Source of the DNA: an uncultured Gammaproteobacteria bacterium
GTDB lineage: Bacteria; Pseudomonadota; Gammaproteobacteria; GCA-001735895
Direction of reading: 5' to 3'
Assembly (NCBI GenBank): GCA_937936805.1
Contig: CALDDP010000223.1
Coordinates: forward strand, 1-37,604
Length of the DNA stretch: 37,604 bases
The notes beneath the pieces were generated by a model. That model made no database searches. It was not told the origin of the DNA and saw only the letters and a program-made list of their open reading frames with translations. Shown here one piece after another: positions 25,591-33,011 of this stretch. Both the position numbers and the translations under genes were made by a program. The first letter of the stretch is position 1, and each line of letters opens with the position of its first letter.

Positions 25591-26325
25591 TTAGAAGTGG
25601 AAGAACAAGCCCGCGTATGGACCTTTAATAGTCAGCTTTACTTCGTCGTCGTTGTCGTCATATTGAACATCGAAATAACGGTAACCTCCCTCGATGCCCA
25701 GGCCAACCGATGACTCCCAGCCGATCGTAGCCTTCGCGTCGTAAATCCAGTTATCGTCATATTTAATGATGTTGCCATCGGCGCCAACAAAGAGACCAGT
25801 TAACGGCAGATCAAATTTCACGGCAGCATAGCCCAATGGGATAAGTGCTTCGATATCCAGTTTTGCGCTGTCGTTTTCATCTTCAATCTTGAGACCTTTT
25901 TCAAAAAACCTGCCGGTAATGCCTAAATCAAGCGAGACCCAGTTATCCAGTATCTCGTAATAGAGCGTGGTGTCGGTATGGGTCAGGTCGATAGTGCTCT
26001 TTACTTCGCCCGGGAAGACGACGCCATCGAAAGTTTTACCATCCAGGTCCCCGTTGGCGTTAGCGTCAATAACAGTTCGCTGCACCAGGACATTAGGGAA
26101 AAAGGGGGCTGCGTGCTCAAAGGAGATATAGCCCTGGAAGCCATCGTCATCATCATAGCCCAGATCATCTTCAACATCGATTTTGTCGTCAGTATCGCCA
26201 CTTCTGGCGTGACCGGAAAAATTCTGTTGCCAGGCGTTAGCGCCGATTCTGATGCCCAGTGCATCCGCTTGTGCAGTTGCGGGCAGAAACAGGCCGATAA
26301 GGCTTACGATGAGTATTTTCTTCAT
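25591..26325 (-). CDS. TIGR04219-type outer membrane beta-barrel protein
   Basis: The 244-residue protein has a signal peptide (MKKILIVSLIGLFLPATAQA) and ends in LFFHF with the C-terminal Phe needed for BAM insertion. Alternating strands such as GLGIEGGYRYFDVQYDD and TLYYEILDNWVSLDLGI fit an eight- to ten-strand barrel, and acidic loops (DTDDKIDVEDDLGYDDDDG) are typical of the family. The function of this family is unknown; some members lie near envelope or metal genes. It is convergent with the amidinohydrolase gene and divergent from the PA2779-like gene. Confidence 0.85.
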   Translation of the reverse strand: MKKILIVSLIGLFLPATAQADALGIRIGANAWQQNFSGHARSGDTDDKIDVEDDLGYDDDDGFQGYISFEHAAPFFPNVLVQRTVIDANANGDLDGKTFDGVVFPGEVKSTIDLTHTDTTLYYEILDNWVSLDLGITGRFFEKGLKIEDENDSAKLDIEALIPLGYAAVKFDLPLTGLFVGADGNIIKYDDNWIYDAKATIGWESSVGLGIEGGYRYFDVQYDDNDDEVKLTIKGPYAGLFFHF

Positions 26326-26439
26326 AAAGGTGTGCCTGGATAACTGAACTTCATATGAGTTTAGTCAATGTCAGGGGAACTGCCATTAAACATAGTTATT
26401 TACCGGCATTAATATTGTAAATGCGGTGGAAATAGTGAC

Positions 26440-26466
26440 TTGAAACTGTAAATCTTAATCTATACT
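26440..26466 (+). promoter_or_regulatory. Putative promoter of the PA2779-like gene
   Basis: TTGAAA (26440-26445) and TATACT (26461-26466) are separated by 15 bases, shorter than the ideal 17. GAGGGG lies before the ATG at 26501. Confidence 0.35.
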
Positions 26467-26500
26467 GATTGCAGAACTAAACAATGATGAGGGGTTTGTT

Positions 26501-26896
26501 ATGTTGAGCAGGTTAAGAAGATGCCGGGCTATTACCGCGTTACTTGCAGTATCGATACTGTTTGTCTCGGTTCAACCAGCCGTGAATGCGGCGATCGTTT
26601 CTACGTCGGATATGGTTGTAACCGAACAGTCCAGGATAGACAGGGATTACCTGTTAGGTTCGCTGGAAAGAGAAGAAGTGCAAACTGCATTGATAAGCCA
26701 GGGCGTTGATCTGGAAATGGCTAAACAACGCGTTGCCAGCATGACAGATGAAGAAGTCAGGGCGTTAAATCAAAAAATCGATGAAATGCCGGCGGGTAGC
26801 GGTGTTGTCGGTGCGGTAGTTTTGATTTTCCTGGTGTTGTTGATTACGGATATCGCGGGCCTGACTGATGTTTTTCCGTTTGTGAAAAAGAATTAA
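26501..26896 (+). CDS. PA2779-family small membrane-anchored protein
   Basis: The 131-residue protein has an N-terminal signal segment (ALLAVSILFVSVQPAVNA), a short helical, charged middle (SRIDRDYLLGSLEREEVQTALISQGVDLEMAKQRVASMTDEEVRALNQKIDEMP) broken here as RDYLLGSLEREEV / VDLEMAKQRVASM, and a C-terminal hydrophobic helix (VVGAVVLIFLVLLITDIAGL). This layout matches PA2779-like proteins of gammaproteobacteria, whose role is unknown. In Pseudomonas the neighbour is a C39-family peptidase gene; none is present here. The gene is a single transcript unit with its own promoter and a strong terminator. Confidence 0.8.
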   Translation: MLSRLRRCRAITALLAVSILFVSVQPAVNAAIVSTSDMVVTEQSRIDRDYLLGSLEREEVQTALISQGVDLEMAKQRVASMTDEEVRALNQKIDEMPAGSGVVGAVVLIFLVLLITDIAGLTDVFPFVKKN

Positions 26897-26921
26897 CTTA
26901 CCCGGAAATGCATAAAAAACC

Positions 26922-26955
26922 AAGCCCATCAAACATTTGTTTGATGGGCTTTTTA
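26922..26955 (+). terminator. Rho-independent terminator
   Basis: A perfect 13-bp stem (26922-26934 with 26939-26951) closes an ATTT loop and runs into TTTTTAT. Upstream A-residues make it usable in both directions. It ends the PA2779-like gene. The following 207 bp up to the YqaA-like gene show no supported gene or site. Confidence 0.95.
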
Positions 26956-27162
26956 TTGCCTTACCTGCGAGTATCCTGAACTGGCGGAAGAGTGTCTCCG
27001 ATCAGTTTTTTTTAGAGTTTCCCCTGCGCGCCTCTGGATACAGGAAATCAATAACCCGACTTCCGTTGATATCAGGGATTATGTCGACTTTGCTGAATCA
27101 CCGCCGGCAACATCAGAACCAGCCCCCGTATTTGATTGCAAGGCCTGATCCCTGGTCGTGGA

Positions 27163-27591
27163 CTAAAGCATGGCCCAGTCACTGATGAATACAACCGAGA
27201 TGTAGCGCAGACCCTTGCCGGTGCCGACCAGCAGCAGGAATAGCCACAGACGTAACTTCATAATGCCTGCGATCAGCGTAAGTGCATCGCCGCCGATCGG
27301 TAGCCATGCGAACAGCAGTGACCAGAAGCCGAAACGCTGGTACCAGCGCTGCGCTTTATCAATTTGATCGCGGCTGAAGTAAAACCAGCGTCGGTCCTGA
27401 AAGTGCAGCAGGTAGAGACCAAGTGCCCAGTTGACTACCGAGCCCAGCGTATTGCCGAGCGTGGCGACCACGACCAGCGCTACCGGATCACCGCCATCGC
27501 GCAGCAGCGAGAACAGAACGACCTCGGAAGAGAACGGCAGGATCGTCGCGGCGAGGAATGCCGAGGCGAACAGCAGCAGGTAAGCCGTCAT
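27163..27591 (-). CDS. yqaA: YqaA-like DedA/VTT-family membrane protein
   Basis: The 142-residue protein has about four membrane segments and the YqaA/VTT motif region: ATILPFSSEVVLFSLL, then ATLGNTLGSVVNWALGLYL, RWYQRFGFWSLLFAWLPIGGDALTLIAG and a C-terminal helix. VTT proteins are lipid scramblases or flippases in several lineages; for YqaA the substrate is unknown. It starts 61 bp after the end of the selenoprotein gene on the same strand and may share its transcript. Confidence 0.85.
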   Translation of the reverse strand: MTAYLLLFASAFLAATILPFSSEVVLFSLLRDGGDPVALVVVATLGNTLGSVVNWALGLYLLHFQDRRWFYFSRDQIDKAQRWYQRFGFWSLLFAWLPIGGDALTLIAGIMKLRLWLFLLLVGTGKGLRYISVVFISDWAML

Positions 27592-27652
27592 TCGTTCGAC
27601 CCATTCCCCGCGATTGAGGTCCTTGAATGGTTATACAGTGCGCGTGTCGGCG

Positions 27653-28828
27653 TCACAGGTATTCGTAAGTCCGTTCCGGCGGAACCAGGGAGCCTGCGAT
27701 CATGCGTAAATTTTTGTCTTCTCCGAGATGCGCGGCATCCTGGAAATCAAGAATCATCTTGCCCGCGAGTGTCTGCTTCCAGAACCACTCGTTGAGCTGG
27801 AAAGACGATGGTCGACCACCGTTGGCCAACGCCGCCTCGAGGTAAAACACCTTGATATCATCGACGCTAAAACGTGCGCGCGATACCGGCGCCATGCCTT
27901 TCGGATTCGGCATCGGATCGGGCGAGAGATAACGCTGGATAAACTCGACCGCTGTCTCGGGTGAGAATCCACTGATACCAAAGGTAGTTCTGTTAGTGCG
28001 GGCTCGAGCCTTTTCCCAGACCGGTAGCACAGACAGCGCTTCCGCAAGAACCGAACCGGCATCGAGCCTACCCGGAAATTCCCAGCTCAAATCGCCCTGC
28101 AGATCGTTCGATTCTTCGGCAAAGTCCCGTAACAGGGGTTCAGAGGTGGGCTCATCGAGTAATGCCAGGGCTGCTTTCAGTACCCGCTGTTGCAGGGCGG
28201 CATCGTTGGGCGTGGCAAACGGGCGGCCCATTTCAAAAGGCACCCAGATCGCTCTGGGTGGTGACATTTTAGCCACATGTTCGCGCACGAGGGCTACGAC
28301 GGTGGTCGACAGACCTTCATCTTCGAGGTAATGGGCCAGCCCGCTCACGGCGCGCGTACAATTGGGTCACACCGGCGCCAGGACGACTGTATTCACTCCT
28401 AGCGCCAGCATCGATCTGCCGACTTCACGGGCCTTGTCCTCGAGCTCGTCAGGATGGGTGGCACCCATAAAGGCGTAGTGGGTATCGGCGGCCTTGCCGA
28501 TAACGCCTTCGGCTTCGAGTTCCTTCAGGCGATCACGCGGCAGCATGACGTTGAGATCCTGCTGGAAACCGCTGCGGTCAAAATTAACCGAAACATGGCT
28601 ACAGAGAATATCGCTATCCGTTACCTCCGTGGCGATTGAACGATAACCCGTATCGTTGCCGAGTGTCGGGCGCTGGCCGCGGACAATCAGCCCGGCAGAC
28701 GAAACAATCGCGACATGCCGCTCTTCGGGAGCCACTGCCGGGGTAAGGGGTTGGTGCGCATAGGGGACACATTCCAGTCCAGCCATGTAGCTGCGTTCGG
28801 GTTCGGGGATGTCGGCAAGTCGCACCAT
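27653..28828 (-). CDS. GrdB-family selenoprotein with in-frame TGA (Sec154)
   Basis: Two abutting open frames join through TGA at 28369-28367 into one 391-residue product. The N-terminal part (HVSVNFDRSGFQQDLNVMLPRDRLKEL, here in pieces HVSVNFDRSGFQQD and VMLPRDRLKEL, then GVIGKAADTHYAFMGA) matches the glycine/sarcosine/betaine/D-proline reductase selenoprotein B family. The stop codon sits exactly at the redox position: VVLAPV-U-PNCTRAV, a U-x-x-C motif like U-G-T-C-T-R in GrdB, and the family sequence continues after it (MSPPRAIWVPFEMGRPFATPN). selA, selB and tRNA-Sec genes lie directly upstream. No GrdA, GrdC/D or other reductase subunits are present, so it is probably a stand-alone thiol/selenol oxidoreductase of the proteobacterial branch, not glycine reductase. 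Its substrate is unknown. Confidence 0.92.
28367..28369 (-). other. Selenocysteine codon (TGA, recoded)
   Basis: The codon is in frame with both halves of the selenoprotein, and Cys follows three residues later (UPNC). The ~40 bases after it are GC-rich (GCGCGC...GCGGGC can pair over five of six positions) and could form a bacterial SECIS hairpin, but I could not identify a clear one by eye. Confidence 0.88.
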
Positions 28829-28959
28829 GTCAGCGGATGCCCGAGCAGGTCGTGATCAGGTTGTTTGCCGATGCGCGCAGGACGAAAATCATCGGTCGAT
28901 ACTAGCCTATTCACCCGGCCCGGGCAAACGGGCTGGGCACTCAGCGCCTATCGATGAAG

Positions 28960-29055
28960 TGGCGGAAGAGCGTGGGAGTCGAACCCACCAGGGACGTGGT
29001 ACGCCCCTCACCGGATTTGAAGTCCGGGCGCCCCACCGGGGTGCGATCCTCTTCC
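28960..29055 (-). tRNA. selC: tRNA-Sec (UCA anticodon)
   Basis: The 96-base gene with encoded CCA follows the tRNA-Sec pattern. The acceptor GGAAGAG pairs with CTCTTCC, followed by G and CCA. The anticodon stem CCGGA/TCCGG closes the loop CTTCAAA containing TCA. A long variable arm (AGGGGCGT with ACGTCCCT) and a T-arm GTGGG-TTCGACT-CCCAC complete it. The eighth acceptor position appears to be G-G, a small departure from the usual 8-bp stem. It begins 3 bases after the selB stop codon, so it is likely processed from the selA-selB transcript. Confidence 0.96.
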
Positions 29056-29058
29056 TCA

Positions 29059-30993
29059 TCAAGCTTCATCATCGAGCGCGAAAACAGTCGCGGCGGGACG
29101 TCTAATTCGGCGACTGTTCCCTGAGCGTTGGGTAAAAGCCAGGCGATCGAAATACTCCAGCAATTCGATGGCGAAGTTTCTCCCCGTTCCGGTCTGCTGG
29201 CAAAACTCGGCTACGCTGAAGGAGCTGTCGGCCGACCTCTCCGCCAGGGCCTCGGCAGCGTAACCCAGTCGCGCCGTGTATGCCGTCGGTAAATAACGGT
29301 TCTTCGCTACCATCACCATTTCCCCGATCCTGACTGCATTCTTTAGAGACCTTTCGAGCATGGTTTTGTCAACTCCCAGCGCTTCCGCCGCCTGGTGCAG
29401 GCTTAGTGGGCTACCCGAATCCGGCGCCAACCTGGCGGCTGCCTGTTCCCAGAGCTGTCGGTCCTGCGCGGCGATCTGAATTTCGTGCGACGGCCAATGA
29501 AACCTTGTACGTCGTTGGCCGAGGCGCTTTTCCAGCACCAGGAAATCAGTGGCTTCCTCGAGTATGGGTGTCTCCACATGGGGTTTTAGCGCTAACTGGA
29601 TGTCCTTGAGACTGGCGCCGGGAAGCTCCGGCCTGGACTGGTGAAAGAGTCCGACCGCCTTTTCGATACGCCTGGTCAGGTCCTGCCATTGCGTTGCGCT
29701 GAAGACCCACTGCCGCGGGTGACGACCGATCCGTTGCAGCGAAAGTGATTCGACGATGGCGTCCGTTTGTTCTGACGGAAGATTATGCGAAACGGAGAAG
29801 GCGGCTAACGGCACTCCGACTTCACTGATCGCGGTCAGTGCAGTGAGCGCGTCGGCGGGGTCACGATGATTCATCGCCCGCAATGCGGCGATGCGGGTCG
29901 GTCGCGCACGCCCGCGCCTGGGCGACATCGGATCGATGACATGCCCGCCCGCAATGGTGCGCTGTGCGGACTGGTCACGTAGTACGAAGCGATCCCCGTG
30001 AACGACGAAAGCATCCTGATCCAGAACAAGCTGTGCCAAACCCCGCTCACCCGCGGCAATGGCGCCTCCGCAAAGAACCGCTACCCGCGCCGTCAGGCGA
30101 TCCGCGCCGATATGCAAATGCGTCGGGGTCCAGTGTTTCAACGATCCGGGCTCGGAGTCGAGCACGCGCAAATCGACGTCTATTCTTCTGCTCGGAGCGT
30201 ATAGATCGGCATGCATCAGCCAGTTACCGCGACGCACCGAGTCTTCGTTGACGCCACGCCCGACAATGTTTATCGCGCAGCGCTGTCCCGCCTGAGCGCT
30301 ATCGCTTACTTCGTTGTGCGCGCGGATTCCGCGTACCCGCACCGCTGATCCATCGGCAGACAGAACCAGGCTGTCATCGAGGCTGGCAATACCTGAAAAC
30401 ACCATACCCGTTACGACTAATCCAACCCCTTTAATGTTAAACACCCTGTCGATCGCCATGCGGAAATAGCCATCGACAGGACGCGGCTTTATGGCTTGCG
30501 CCCGTTTGCCAAGGTCATCCTTAAGCGCTGCCACGCCCTGGTTGTCGGGCGCGCAGACTGGATACATGGCACCGCCCTCGAGCCCGGCCTGGCCGAGTAA
30601 TGTCTCTACCTCCCCCTGGACTTCGAGAATCCGGTCGTCGTCGACCCGATCGATCCTGCTTATCGCCACGACACACTGGTCGATCCCGAGCAGGCCGAGA
30701 ATTGCGCAATGCTCGCGGGTCTGCGGCATCACGCCGTCGTCAGCCGCCACCACCAGCAAACCCAGATCGATACCGCCGACACCGGCCAGCATATTGCGGA
30801 TGAATTTTTCGTGCCCCGGCACATCGACAAACCCCAAAGACGACTTGTCAGGCAACGATTGATAGGCAAATCCCAGGTCGATCGACTGGCCGCGTGCCTT
30901 CTCCTCGGGCAGTCGGTCGGTATCCGTGCCGGTCAATGCCTTGATCAGCGCGGTCTTACCGTGATCGACGTGGCCTGCCGTCGCTATGATCAT
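29059..30993 (-). CDS. selB: Selenocysteine-specific elongation factor SelB
   Basis: The 644-residue GTPase brings Sec-tRNA to the ribosome at UGA codons marked by a SECIS hairpin. The G1 motif GHVDHGKT is at 7-14, switch II is DVPGHEKFI, and SRID stands where other factors have NKxD. EF-Tu-like beta-barrel domains follow, and the C-terminal third consists of winged-helix repeats (for example LSLHQAAEALGVDKTML) that bind the SECIS. It is slightly longer than the E. coli protein (614). The ATG overlaps the selA stop (ATGA), and tRNA-Sec begins just after its stop. Confidence 0.96.
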   Translation of the reverse strand: MIIATAGHVDHGKTALIKALTGTDTDRLPEEKARGQSIDLGFAYQSLPDKSSLGFVDVPGHEKFIRNMLAGVGGIDLGLLVVAADDGVMPQTREHCAILGLLGIDQCVVAISRIDRVDDDRILEVQGEVETLLGQAGLEGGAMYPVCAPDNQGVAALKDDLGKRAQAIKPRPVDGYFRMAIDRVFNIKGVGLVVTGMVFSGIASLDDSLVLSADGSAVRVRGIRAHNEVSDSAQAGQRCAINIVGRGVNEDSVRRGNWLMHADLYAPSRRIDVDLRVLDSEPGSLKHWTPTHLHIGADRLTARVAVLCGGAIAAGERGLAQLVLDQDAFVVHGDRFVLRDQSAQRTIAGGHVIDPMSPRRGRARPTRIAALRAMNHRDPADALTALTAISEVGVPLAAFSVSHNLPSEQTDAIVESLSLQRIGRHPRQWVFSATQWQDLTRRIEKAVGLFHQSRPELPGASLKDIQLALKPHVETPILEEATDFLVLEKRLGQRRTRFHWPSHEIQIAAQDRQLWEQAAARLAPDSGSPLSLHQAAEALGVDKTMLERSLKNAVRIGEMVMVAKNRYLPTAYTARLGYAAEALAERSADSSFSVAEFCQQTGTGRNFAIELLEYFDRLAFTQRSGNSRRIRRPAATVFALDDEA

Positions 30994-32384
30994 GGGATCA
31001 CCAGTCCTTGCAGGTTGTCGATAAACTCTGCCTCATCTTCGAGGCAGCGCAGGTCGAACCACAAGGCATCGTCGGCAATGCGCCCGATTACGGGTGTCGG
31101 CAGATCCCGAAACGCTCTCGCCAGCTGCTCCAGTGCCTTGCCCGGGCGGCGCAGCTTGGGTTGGGTAAGCCTGATGGCAAAGCTCCCCAGTTGGTCGACG
31201 GGCAATGCGCCACTGCCCACCTGGCTGTGGGTGGGCGCGACCGTAACCCGGAAACCTTCACAACAGCGCTCAACAACCGGGGCGAGGCGAGTCGCCAGCT
31301 GTTCGATTTCGGTTTCCTCGCGGGTCAACCAGTGCAGGGTAGGCAGTTGTTCGGCAAGGCGGGCTGGATTGGTGTACAGGCGCAGCACGGCGTGCAGTGC
31401 CGCCAGCGTAATCTTGTCGGGGCGCATGGCGCGGGTCATCGGATTGCGCTTGATTTTCTCGACCAGGTCATGGCGGCCGGCGATGATACCGGCCTGCGGT
31501 CCGCCAAGAAGCTTGTCGCCGCTAAATGTTACCAGGTCCGCGCCTGCGGTTAAGGCCTCGCTGACGGTGGTTTCGTGAGGCAGGCCATAATCTTCTAGAT
31601 CGATCAGGGTGCCGCTGCCGAGGTCGGTTACCAGCGGCAGGTTATGCGCGTGCGCTATGCTGGCGAGTTCTGCTTCAGTAACGCCGCTGGTAAATCCCTG
31701 GATCTCGTAGTTGCTGGTATGGACCTTCATCAGTAGTGCGGTCCTGGGACCCACCGACGCTTCGAAATCGGCGGCATGCGTCCGATTGGTCGTGCCGACT
31801 TCTACCAGCTTGCAACCCGCCCGCGCCATGATGTCGGGCATGCGGAAAGCCCCCCCGATCTCGATCAACTCGCCCCTCGAAACCGGCACTTCCTTGCGCA
31901 ATGCGAGGCTGTTGAGGGTCAGCATGACGGCTGCGGCATTGTTGTTGACCACCAGTGCCCGCTCCGCCCCTGTCAACTGGCATAACAGGGCCTCAGGATG
32001 TTGGTGACGATCGCCGCGCTTACCCGCAACCACATCGAACTCGAGACTACTGGCGCCACGGGCGACTTCGATCATGGCGTCAATTGCGCAAGCGGGTAAC
32101 ACGGCACGACCGAGATTGGTGTGCAACACCGTTCCGGTCAGGTTGATGACCCGCCGCAACGACGGACGAACCGCCCTGGCGACCTCCTCACCAAGATTGT
32201 CGACGAGATCGTTCGACTCGAATGACTGACCGGCCAGTACCAGACCACGTGCCGACTCGAGGACGTTACGTGCGCAGCCGGTGACGAGGGTAGCGCCATA
32301 ATCGCGCACCATCGCTGCTACAGCCGCGTCGTTCAACAGACGATCGACCGACGGCAGCTGTTTGGGGGTATCGATAATAGACAT
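30990..32384 (-). CDS. selA: L-seryl-tRNA(Sec) selenium transferase SelA
   Basis: The 464-residue PLP enzyme converts Ser-tRNA(Sec) to Sec-tRNA(Sec) using selenophosphate. The N-terminal tRNA-binding helices begin QLPSVDRLLND. The core contains RRVINLTGTVLHTNLGRA, VVNNNAAAVML and VTFSGDKLLGGPQAG, with PLP-binding Lys291. The length is almost identical to E. coli SelA (463). It is the first gene of the compact selA-selB-selC-selenoprotein unit; selD, needed for selenophosphate, is not in the window. Confidence 0.97.
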   Translation of the reverse strand: MSIIDTPKQLPSVDRLLNDAAVAAMVRDYGATLVTGCARNVLESARGLVLAGQSFESNDLVDNLGEEVARAVRPSLRRVINLTGTVLHTNLGRAVLPACAIDAMIEVARGASSLEFDVVAGKRGDRHQHPEALLCQLTGAERALVVNNNAAAVMLTLNSLALRKEVPVSRGELIEIGGAFRMPDIMARAGCKLVEVGTTNRTHAADFEASVGPRTALLMKVHTSNYEIQGFTSGVTEAELASIAHAHNLPLVTDLGSGTLIDLEDYGLPHETTVSEALTAGADLVTFSGDKLLGGPQAGIIAGRHDLVEKIKRNPMTRAMRPDKITLAALHAVLRLYTNPARLAEQLPTLHWLTREETEIEQLATRLAPVVERCCEGFRVTVAPTHSQVGSGALPVDQLGSFAIRLTQPKLRRPGKALEQLARAFRDLPTPVIGRIADDALWFDLRCLEDEAEFIDNLQGLVIP

Positions 32385-33011
32385 GTCGAATCACACGGAC
32401 CGAATAGAGACGACAGTATCGGCTTGCCGCCCGTTTGACAAGATGTAATACCACCGCGCGGTCTATCGGTCGGGGAAATTTCCCGCGTCAGCCCACCTGT
32501 TTCCTGATTACTGGCCGGCGACCGCGGGTCTCCTGCCCTCCACGCCATTTAAGGGCGGGCGAATCTCTACTGTGCGGATTGAACGCCCCGGCAATTACGA
32601 TTCAACTTGTCTGCAACCTTACCGAAGCGGACGCTCGAAAAACTATGCCGGGCGGCAAAAACCGCCCCTCAACAGTCACTCAAAATGAATAGTAAAGATT
32701 GGTTTCAGAATTTGTCATCCCGCGGCTTGAACGCGGGATCCAGAGATATTGAACTGGATTCCGGCTTTCGCCGGAATGACAAGAACTGGCCGGAGATTGC
32801 CTTCTGCCAGGATCTTGTAGGAGTCTGCTATTGCGAAAACAGGCGCTCATACCGGATGAATCAGCAGCAATATGTGACCCATCTCGCTCTCCTGGTCTCG
32901 CACCGACATTATTTTTGCCGGATGTGGATATGCCACTCGGAGCATTGATTTTGATGCTTATACTCTTTTCAGGATCATTACTTTTTTAAGTAACGATTCA
33001 CGACCAGGTTT
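32385..33011. other. Intergenic region upstream of selA with one palindromic repeat
   Basis: These 627 bp lie between selA and the two-domain hydrolase gene, both on the minus strand. I see no supported gene; short plus-strand frames (for example at 32435-32692 and 32607-32948) run through the repeat and lack family features. The selA promoter should lie near its start, and a TTGTCA about 60 bp upstream is a weak -35 candidate. An AT-rich inverted repeat at 32978-32993 sits just after the hydrolase stop and may help termination. Confidence 0.5.
32712..32782. repeat. REP/MITE-like 71-bp palindromic element with two hairpins
   Basis: The element is bounded by TTGTCAT and ATGACAA. Inside are two 8-bp hairpins: ATCCCGCG/CGCGGGAT (32717-32724 and 32732-32739) and ATTCCGGC/GCCGGAAT (32758-32765 and 32770-32777). 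GGATCCAG and CTGGATTCC also pair across the middle. Elements with this GTCAT...ATGAC form are common as dispersed intergenic repeats in proteobacteria. Only one copy is present in the window. Confidence 0.8.

Noticed and set aside
27653-28369. Reading the selenoprotein region as a frameshifted or truncated pseudogene
   Set aside because: Both halves are in the same frame, only a single TGA intervenes, it sits at the family's Sec position, and the Sec machinery is adjacent.
27653-28828. Functional link of the selenoprotein to betaine reduction, feeding trimethylamine to the flavoproteins
   Set aside because: The other subunits of betaine reductase (GrdA, GrdC, GrdD, GrdH-type) are absent and the loci are separated by unrelated genes.
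32435-32948. Plus-strand frames of 85 and 113 codons upstream of selA
   Set aside because: They read through the palindromic repeat and show no family signature.
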